NCBI GenBank assembly: GCA_016786525.1
Contig: JAEUVW010000059.1
Coordinates: 1-6,687 of the forward strand
Direction of reading: 5' to 3'
Length of the DNA stretch: 6,687 bases
From: Chitinophagaceae bacterium
GTDB taxonomy: Bacteria > Bacteroidota > Bacteroidia > Chitinophagales > Chitinophagaceae
In this document: positions 5,770-6,687 of the stretch, in pieces
Layout of the letters: every line of letters begins with the position of its first letter
Numbering within the stretch: position 1 is the stretch's first letter
Position numbers and translations under genes: made by a program
The notes under the pieces: generated by a model
What the model was told of the DNA's origin: nothing
Database searches by the model: none
What the model saw: only the letters and a program-made list of their open reading frames with translations

Positions 5770-5790
5770 AAACAAAAAAAATATACACGG

Positions 5791-6687
5791 ATGAAAATCG
5801 GTATCGTTTGTTACCCGACATTCGGGGGAAGTGGAGTACTGGCAACAGAGTTGGGCATGGCGCTTTCTGAAAAAGGACATGAGGTTCATTTTATCACTTA
5901 CCAGCAACCGGTACGCCTGCATTTTCATCCCAATGTCTATTACCACGAAGTCAGCGTACCCGCCTACCCTTTGTTTGACTTTGCGCCCTACGAGACTGTG
6001 CTTACCGGCACCATGGTAGATGTAATCACCAACAACAACCTGGACATCCTGCATGTGCACTATGCGATACCGCATGCCTCTGCGGCCTACTTCGCGATGC
6101 AGATCCTGAAAAAGCAGGGAAAAGATATACCCTTCATTACTACTTTGCACGGTACAGATATTACACTTGTAGGCCGTGATCCGAAATATATGCCCGTGGT
6201 GACCTTTTCCATGAACGAGTCTTCGGCCATCACCGCGGTGTCTGAAAACCTGAAGCAGGAAACCTACAAACATTTTGACATTGACAAAGACATCCATGTC
6301 ATTACCAACTTTGTAGATACCCAGCGCTTCCAGCACTCGGACAAGGAACATTTCAAAAAGATGCTGGCCCCGGGCGGAGAGCGCATCCTCGCCCACGTGT
6401 CGAACTTCAGGAAAGTAAAACGTGTAGAAGACGTGATCCGTGTATTCGAAAAAGTAAGCATGGTCATCCCCTCCAAACTACTGATGATCGGCGACGGGCC
6501 GGAACGCCCCAATGCCGAAGAGCTGTGCAGGCATCTCGGGGTCTGCCACGACATCCGCTTCCTGGGCAAACAGGAGCAGGTCGATGAAATACTGAGCATC
6601 ACAGATTTGTTTATCCTGCCTTCGGAATACGAGAGCTTCGGGTTGGCTGCACTGGAAGCCATGGCTTGTGGCGTACCGGTGATTTCT
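5791..6687 (+). CDS. bshA: N-acetyl-alpha-D-glucosaminyl L-malate synthase BshA (3' end outside window)
   Basis: First enzyme of bacillithiol synthesis: it joins UDP-GlcNAc and L-malate to give GlcNAc-malate in the cytosol. The 299 residues present closely follow BshA: MKIGIVCYPTFGGSGVLATELG at the start (split here as MKIGIVCYPT and FGGSGVLATELG), HFITYQQPVRL at 33-43, EVSVPAYPLFDF at 53-64, LHVHYAIPHASAAY at 87-100, TTLHGTDITLVGRDP at 117-131, ISNF-like HVSNFRKVKR at 202-211, GDGPE at 234-238, and the GT4 EX7E signature E281-SFGLAAL-E289. BshA is usually about 375-380 residues, so roughly 80 C-terminal residues lie off the window. The ATG at 5791 gives the normal family N-terminus; the 25 bases upstream are A-rich with no Shine-Dalgarno. 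It is divergent from the HYC/HMA/barrel cluster. Bacillithiol buffers metals and redox state, which fits that neighbour but is inference. Confidence 0.95.
   Translation, partial: MKIGIVCYPTFGGSGVLATELGMALSEKGHEVHFITYQQPVRLHFHPNVYYHEVSVPAYPLFDFAPYETVLTGTMVDVITNNNLDILHVHYAIPHASAAYFAMQILKKQGKDIPFITTLHGTDITLVGRDPKYMPVVTFSMNESSAITAVSENLKQETYKHFDIDKDIHVITNFVDTQRFQHSDKEHFKKMLAPGGERILAHVSNFRKVKRVEDVIRVFEKVSMVIPSKLLMIGDGPERPNAEELCRHLGVCHDIRFLGKQEQVDEILSITDLFILPSEYESFGLAALEAMACGVPVIS

Noticed and set aside
5661..5790. bshA leader as a known riboswitch (SAM, THF, glycine, cobalamin or TPP type)
   Set aside because: Short pieces such as GGAGAG recall some classes, but the conserved cores of those classes as I know them are absent.
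5647..6396. Long antisense open frame (249 codons) over bshA
   Set aside because: It lies opposite a clear BshA coding sequence, shows no domain, and has Cys/His/Arg-rich composition typical of a reverse-frame shadow.

Overview
The window looks like chromosomal DNA of a Bacteroidota member, possibly a Chitinophagaceae-type genome. The reasons are: TAnnTTTG-type -7 promoter elements ahead of several genes, start codons without a clear Shine-Dalgarno, a HYC_CC_PP-type small protein (a Bacteroidota family), and protein sequences that read like that phylum's EEP nuclease, GT-C transferase and BshA. Base composition is roughly balanced by eye. The genus is inference.

Layout. (1) 650 down to 1, minus strand: the first 216 residues of a secreted endonuclease/exonuclease/phosphatase (EEP) family protein, cut by the left edge. 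(2) 762-3674, plus strand: a two-gene glycan unit, a soluble GT4 glycosyltransferase followed 15 nt later by a polytopic GT-C-like membrane transferase, closed by a strong hairpin at 3680-3703. (3) 5577 down to 3709, minus strand: a three-gene envelope cluster of a HYC_CC_PP-type cysteine-rich protein, an exported HMA (heavy-metal-associated) domain protein and a probable outer-membrane beta-barrel. (4) 5791 to the right edge, plus strand: bshA, the first enzyme of bacillithiol biosynthesis, cut at 299 residues.

The cluster in (3) is the part most worth attention. All three products appear to be exported, two carry cysteine motifs suited to soft metals such as Cu(I), and the third could be their outer-membrane partner. 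It is transcribed divergently from bshA, whose product leads to a metal-buffering thiol. The two divergent promoters carry the same hexamer (TTCTGC) directly ahead of their -7 elements, so co-regulation of metal handling and thiol synthesis is a testable idea, not shown here.

There is no gene-free stretch above 300 bases. The longest is 5578-5790 (213 nt), which holds the divergent promoters, a possible 33-codon leader ORF, a 14-bp GC palindrome and two further hairpins. I see no tRNA, rRNA, CRISPR array, insertion sequence or phage gene.
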